Assembly: GCA_905116865.2 (NCBI GenBank)
Contig: CAJHNH020006046.1
Coordinates: forward strand, 460,001-524,000
Origin: Candidula unifasciata
Taxonomy: Eukaryota > Mollusca > Gastropoda > Stylommatophora > Geomitridae
Length of the DNA stretch: 64,000 nucleotides
Reading direction: 5' to 3'
Each line of letters begins with the position of its first letter. Position 1 is the first letter of the stretch. The translations under genes were made by a program, and so were the position numbers. Below are positions 59,074-64,000 of the stretch, piece by piece. Below the pieces are notes generated by a model. It ran no database searches and was not told the origin of the DNA. It worked only from the letters and a program-made list of their open reading frames with translations.

Positions 59074-59977
59074 GCTAAAGAATTATTTTCCATGTCAGTT
59101 GAAAGATATAAGCTGAGATACACACGCTTCATTGGAGATGGTGACACAAACAGCTTCAAAACAGTTTCTGATTCAAAACCATACGGTGACACACCTGTTG
59201 TGAAGATAGAATGTGTCGGGCACGTGCAAAAAAGAATGGGAACCAGACTACGCAAGATCAAGAATTTTTGGGGGAAGGGAAAGAAACTGTCAGATGGGAA
59301 GAATATTGGTGGAAAAGGAAGGCTTACGGACACACAGATTGACTCTATTCAGAAATATTATGGGAATGCAATCAGAGGTAATAAGAATGACTTGAAAGGA
59401 ATGCGAGAGGCTGTTTGGGCAATATATTTTCACAAACTCTCCACGGATCAAAAGCCTGTTCACAATCTCTGCAAAGTTAGTTGGTGCCCATATCAAATAG
59501 CTGTTGCTACCAACACAGAAAAGGATTATAAACATAAAAATTCCCTGCCTGCAGCAGTTATGGAGGTCATCAAGCCAGTTTTCAGAGATCTCTCGAACCC
59601 TGACCTGTTAAGAAAATGTCTAGATGGCTACACCCAGAACGCTAACGAATCAATCAACAGCACAATTTGGCGACATTGCCCTAAAACACAAGTACCACGG
59701 ATTAGTAGCTGTCAAGATTGCAGTTGGCATTGCAGTACTCATTTTCAATGATGGAGCAAAAGCCCTAGAAGCACCCTTAGTGGCAATGCAACTATTGTGT
59801 GGACGTTTCACGTCAGAATTTTTCATCGCGACTGACACGTTACGGCTGAAAAACTCTCAGAAGAAAGCAACAGAAGCATCATTGGAAGCGAGAAGTGCAA
59901 GAAGGAGGAAGCGACTTGGATTAGAGGAGGTACAAGCTCAATCCGAAGGTTTTCCTTACTTGACAGGGAGTCACTGA
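59069..59977 (+). pseudogene. Mutator-like transposase relic, C-terminal half
   Basis: From the last array unit, the frame of 58990-59751 reads ATIAKELFSMSVERYKLRYT, RFIGDGDTNSFKTV (second catalytic-type Asp), ECVGHVQKRMGTRLRK, GGKGRLTD, YYGNAIRGNKND, SWCPYQIAV and KCLDGYTQNANESINSTIWR (Glu of NES, a candidate third acid). Near 59690 a one-base-type shift moves to the frame of 59624-59977: YHGLVAVKIAVGIAVLIFND, an Arg/Lys-rich stretch and a stop after YLTGSH. Apart from the array and two shifts, the coding region looks complete. Confidence 0.88.
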
Positions 59978-60614
59978 GGTTAAAAAATCTAAAATATTTT
60001 CACTAAAAAAAAATTAACGTCGTTTGTTTGTTGTAAAATGTTACATTTTTTTCACTTATCCTGGTATATAACTTTCTCAGATATCAACTAATCTGCATGA
60101 AATTTTGCATGCTTGCTCACATTATAACTGGTTGTAGCCTATTCTAAGGGAATTCAAATGTCATGATTGTGTACATTTTTATGTAATTTCAAATTTGTAA
60201 TTTTCCACACACAAAAAGGGGAAAATTTCAGGTAGCTTAGCATAAAATCTATTAAATGTGTACTGTTTTCCATAGTTCGGGCCATACTCACACCATTTTT
60301 GTATGTGCAGTTTAATTTTGAAGGAATTTGGCTGCACCATTTCCCTAAAAATATTTCCAAAGTAACATCTATATTTTGAATATTTAAAAAATAAATTTTT
60401 CACTTAAAAAAATTATTATCTTACATGTATATATTGAATTCCAAAGATGTTTATTTTATATGATAGCCTGATCATATGGTCATTATGTCTGCAAATTTGA
60501 GAGTCCTATCTTTAAAATTGAATTTTTAATGATTTCTTTTCTGACGCCACTGATTCCCTGCTAGAACTGCCCCCTTAAGACTGGCTGGTCAGTCCCATAA
60601 CAACCCTCCATAAA
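59978..60614. other. 3' flank of the transposase relic
   Basis: AT-rich. No terminal inverted repeat was recognised. It may still belong to the Mutator-like element. Confidence 0.4.
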
Positions 60615-60825
60615 ATTAGTAGTAGTAGTAGTAGTAGATTTTACCCAACAAGCGATAAACACCCGACGACGCAAAGTGCCACCATGTGGATGAGGATCAC
60701 CGTGGAGAGGTCCCGGAAACCGCCTTTAGCCATTAGACCATATTTAAGGCCGGGCTATATTGTGGCCCCTGGCAAGAGCCAGGGTGAGGCTTCAAAATAA
60801 CGAAAAATTGCATCCCACAAAGGGA
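60615..60825 (-). mobile_element. Dispersed repeat D with (CTA)n tail
   Basis: agtagtagtagtag (60617-60636; tail on the minus strand), then acaagcgataaacacccgac, gccaccatgtggatgaggat and tggcccctggcaagagcc. This is the third copy of D. Confidence 0.8.
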
Positions 60826-60859
60826 TGACTAGTACAACAACATCCGGAAAACTTATAGA

Positions 60860-61025
60860 TAACAAGCAAGATTTCCTGAGACCGATACACCCATCTGGAG
60901 ATCATCCGCCACATCCTGCACCAATTTTCTCTTTGGCCTTCCTCTTTCTCTCTTCCCATTTGTATACCCCTCCATTACGGTTCTCTCCAAACTTTCGTGA
61001 CGCTTTAAATGATGTCGCCAACATA
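60860..61025 (-). mobile_element. LINE L5 C-terminal fragment
   Basis: The complement of acccatctggagatcatccg and catcctgcacc matches 15595-15640. The frame shows GVYKWEERKRKAKEKIGAGC. It is more diverged than the first copy. Confidence 0.75.
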
Positions 61026-61028
61026 ATA

Positions 61029-61064
<36 letters not shown>

Positions 61065-61095
61065 GTAATATAAATAATAGTAATAATAATAATGC
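61026..61095. repeat. (AAT)n microsatellite
   Basis: AATAAT with AGT interruptions, about 70 bases. Confidence 0.9.
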
Positions 61096-61545
61096 GCTTC
61101 AAATGTTTAGGCCCTCTAAACACCTCCCCCCCCCCCCCCCCCATGCCCACATTCCAGAAAATATGTAAGGGAGACGAGTTCTTCCACCAATGATTTTTGT
61201 TTGTCTTTCGGTACCCCTGCCTTGACCAGATCGACTCCAAAAACAGAACCGTTGTTTGACAAAACCAGCATGGTGACAGCAGGAAGTACTCATCCCTTGT
61301 GTCTCCTGGTTTCCAAATCGCTTTAACGGCGTCAACAGAAAACACGCTCCTGCTTAACTTCTCGACCACGCCTTACACAAAATCCATCATCATTTCTAGG
61401 TTATTCTTCGGCTTCAGGCGAAAACAAGACACAGTAGGCTGGAGTAAAAACAGACACAACATAAACTCAATGTGACACTAACACAAGCTACGCAACTAAA
61501 GAAAGACATGAAACTAGGTCTTAATCCTCTCCGCGTTGCTTTGCG
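61096..61545. other. Unassigned sequence
   Basis: C17-18 at about 61125-61142. No gene is seen. Confidence 0.4.
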
Positions 61546-61549
61546 GCTA

Positions 61550-61835
61550 GGGAGCCGTCGTGGTGTAGCGGCAACACCTTTACCTGAGGATCCGAAAATC
61601 GTACGTTCAAATCTGCATGGTACTTGATTTTTTTCCCTAACATGACCGTGGCTTCCAGTTTGACTCAGCTTTAAATGAATACTGTGTGAAGTCCTGGAAA
61701 GTAAAGGCTGCCGGCGTGTTGTTGAACAAATCGCCCACCAAGTGTCCATTGGTCTTTAAAATATAGGTTTAACCTCATGTGCCAGTTAAGCTACTGGCAT
61801 GTTCAAGGTCATTTAATTTAATTTACTTTACCAGT
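61550..61835 (+). mobile_element. SINE family A, full length
   Basis: Head gggagccgtcgtggtgtagc with a degraded B box (cgttcaaatctgc). Body ccgtggcttccagtttgact cagc; tggtctttaaaatatagg. The end is an attta-rich tail. Confidence 0.85.
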
Positions 61836-61869
61836 CAGACATAAGATTTCTTCTGTGTTGAGATTGTAT

Positions 61870-62110
61870 AGCTTTGAATAAGCTCTCGGGGCATTCCCAT
61901 ATGAGCTCCGTCCCCATCCTCGGCAATCAGCTCAGAGTTCCAGTACCAGTGGTGCAAGTTGCAATATGATTACATATACGCCTTGCCTTTCCTCTGAATG
62001 TTGAGCATCGGCCAGATGCCCTCGTCACTTCTCACTACATCACTCTCACCAGACTAGGATGATCCATCGACTGTTTGGAATTGTAGGCGTGCTCCCATAA
62101 TAACGTCTGC
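61870..62110 (-). mobile_element. LINE L1 3' end fragment
   Basis: The complement matches the post-RNase H region of 53950-54120 (the gagctccgtccccatcctcg and atgttgagcatcggccagat segments). It is dead. Confidence 0.75.
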
Positions 62111-62189
62111 CTTATCATGCATCATTATATTCCACCAAGTTGTGCAAAGCCACCCAGTCTGTTCGCTTGTTCATTTTACAAAGATCAGT

Positions 62190-62585
62190 TTGACTATCAT
62201 GCCATGTCATGCAGGTGTACAAAGAAACGAACAAGCTGATAGCTTGCAAGTAAGGGCACTGTGGGGAGAGGGGTACACGAGCCATGGAACAGGTTGATAT
62301 TCCAAATGCTATACGAGAAGTCAAACCTTTGTAAGAATCAGTTGGGGTCTGTGAAGCCGCAACTAACGGCTAGACTGCAAAAAAAAAACAGTAGATTTAA
62401 AGGGCTGTGGCCAACCAAGAGCAGGAAGCAAAAGACGAAGAATAAACCAAACACAGAAATACTGTCGTCAGCCACACCACGCTGCTGGATTTACTGTGGA
62501 GGGGATCAGAGCACTTATGGGCTGAATGGTTCGATGTGCTATGACAATCATCTGTCCACTAACTAAATAACTAACTAACGTTTAC
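62190..62585 (+). mobile_element. LINE L1 relic (ACTA-tailed subfamily), C-terminal piece
   Basis: Broken frames give ETNKLIACK (cf. NKQAD), MEQVDIPNAIREVK (cf. DQADILNVLRELR) and WRGSEHLWAEWFDVL, then actaactaaataactaacta. It parallels 8893-9200 on the other strand. Confidence 0.75.
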
Positions 62586-62744
62586 AGAAAACAAGTACTT
62601 AAAACATAATAGCATATGTAAATGTTTAAAAGCAAAAAAAAAATAATAATAAATAAAGTGCTCATGCAAGGCCAACCTTAAAGTTACATTTAGTAATCTT
62701 CCTCATCACTCTTGTGGGATATAATTTTTCGCTATTTTAAAACC
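62586..62744. other. Unassigned AT-rich link
   Basis: Nothing recognised. Confidence 0.3.
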
Positions 62745-62925
62745 ACACCCTGGTTGCTGCCAGCGGCCGCAATATAACCCGACGGTGAACGCGGTTCCTG
62801 GGACCTCTACACGGGTGATCCTCATCCGCATGGTGGCACTTTGTGTTACCGGGTGTTTATCGCTCTGTGTGAAGTCCTGGTGGGGTTAAATTTACTTACT
62901 TACTTACTTACATTTGTTATGAGTT
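62745..62925 (+). mobile_element. Dispersed repeat D with (TTAC)n tail
   Basis: ggtgatcctcatccgcatgg, tggcactttgtgttaccggg and tgtttatcgctctgtgtg, then gtggggttaaat and ttacttacttactta (62893-62911). Confidence 0.85.
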
Positions 62926-64000
62926 GTTATAAAGGCCAACTGGCTCTGGGTGGGTACTATTACGCTGATCGCCTTTATTTCAGAGAACATTTTCTGCTAC
63001 CGAAGTTTAAAATTGGGTCACCATCAAAATAAACGTCAAAATACACTTGATCATCCGGCTCACATGCAAACGTATTCATTACGCTAGCGAACCTATAATC
63101 CTGAAAATATCCTATTTTTAAAGAGTAATTTTAAGACAGAGATAGACAGAAAGACAATCTGGTACACGAAAGACACGCATAGATAGATTAGCTAAGACAG
63201 ACAGATAGGGAGAAAAGAATTGAACGAGAAAGCGGCATAAATAGCTTTACATAGAAAGTGAACACTTTTTTCCATGAGCGCCGATTAAAACACTGACTGT
63301 TTATTATTCATAAATAGCTTTAGAAGGTTTGTGTGCGCGCGCGACGTAAATCAGCATAATGAGAGAGGTATATAAAAAAAAATCTAGAGAGAAATAGTTA
63401 ATGCGTGAGGCAGTGAGAGAGATAGAGAGGGGAGGGGGGGGGAGAGGAGGGGAGAGAGAGTGGGAGAGGGGGAGAGAGAGGGAAACAGAGCAGGCTCACT
63501 GCCACAGAGAAAACACTAGGAGAGCAGGTCTCGCTGGTGCAGAGACAAAACTGTATGGTACACGAGGAGGAGCAGGATAGCTTTCATAAAGGCTACCGGC
63601 CTCCTGATATAAGTTTTCTGACAGAAGGATCGAAGAAGAAGAAGAAGAAGAAGACCTGGTTTAATTGCACGATAATAATAATATAACCAGTCAAAATAAT
63701 TGTTATTGCTCGATTACATAGGGCGTAAACCCCGTGTCGCCCCCCGCCCGGACATTATTGAGAGAAGGACCTTGTTTAATTGCGCAAAAATAATCATTAT
63801 TATCAGTATTATATGATATAAAAAACAAATGCCTAGAAGCGAAAGTCTATATACGGTGGAGTTGTGGAGATGTGGGGGTGGCTTCAAAGAATTGTGGAGG
63901 GGGAGGGGGTTCCTCAAGTGGTCTAATGAGAGAGAGACAGCGAGAGACAAAGATAAAGAGAATGTGTGAGTGTGTATGTGTGTGTGTATGAGAGAGGGAG
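62926..64000. other. Unassigned sequence with GA-rich tracts
   Basis: GAGA-rich DNA at 63405-63490, a GAAGAAG run at 63630-63652, and GA/GT runs near 63925-64000. No gene is seen. The window ends in a GT/GA repeat. Confidence 0.5.

Overview
This window looks like gene-poor, repeat-dominated DNA from an invertebrate nuclear genome. I see no intact host protein-coding gene, no rRNA and no intact tRNA gene. Several things say eukaryote: tRNA-derived SINEs with B-box-like motifs, non-LTR retrotransposon (LINE) relics, DNA-transposon ends with target-site duplications, and very long di- and trinucleotide arrays. The repeat style (tRNA-headed SINEs, many LINE 3' ends with tri- or tetranucleotide tails, huge GAA/TTC arrays) would fit a mollusc, perhaps a gastropod. 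That placement is an inference with low confidence.

Layout. 1-1.3 kb is a 22-bp minisatellite. 2.1-3.7 kb holds CT/AT arrays mixed with three short dispersed repeats. 3.8-17 kb is a mosaic of LINE 3' fragments, SINEs and trinucleotide arrays, ending with a 237-bp element that has 30-bp inverted ends. 17.6-19.7 kb is a 29-bp satellite that arose from an older 37-bp repeat. 20-28 kb has two long LINE relics, a complete 209-bp hAT-like element with an 8-bp target duplication, and a TTC array. 28.5-30.96 kb is the best-preserved LINE, with reverse transcriptase, RNase H and an (ACTA)n tail. 31-42 kb is SINE- and LINE-rich and includes a LINE relic that contains both an 18-bp minisatellite and a SINE. 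42.8-49.7 kb carries very large GAA, TTC, GAT, CTA and TAA arrays. 49.9-51.7 kb has 31-bp and 56-bp minisatellites. 52-55 kb holds more LINE and SINE relics.

The most striking object is at 56.5-60.0 kb. It is a nearly full-length relic of a Mutator-like transposase whose open reading frame is split by a 1.9-kb minisatellite of 37 units of 52 bp. The unit is a piece of the transposase itself and encodes the conserved-looking GSSGGMEA motif. The indels I can see in the array (+7 net) account exactly for its length and for the frame change across it, so the array grew inside the coding sequence. The same theme, a tandem repeat born inside transposon coding DNA, recurs at 25.0 kb (RNase H segment), 37.7 kb (LINE C-terminus) and probably 40.0 kb.

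A second theme is retroelement 3' tails as seeds of microsatellites. Different families end in GAA, GAT, ACTA/TAAC, TTGA, TGAA or TTAC runs, and copies of one family (13.7, 14.4, 60.6, 62.8 kb) have the same end but different tails. Long apparent reading frames in the simple-sequence arrays (poly-Leu, poly-Ser, poly-Phe and similar) are artefacts and are not annotated as genes.
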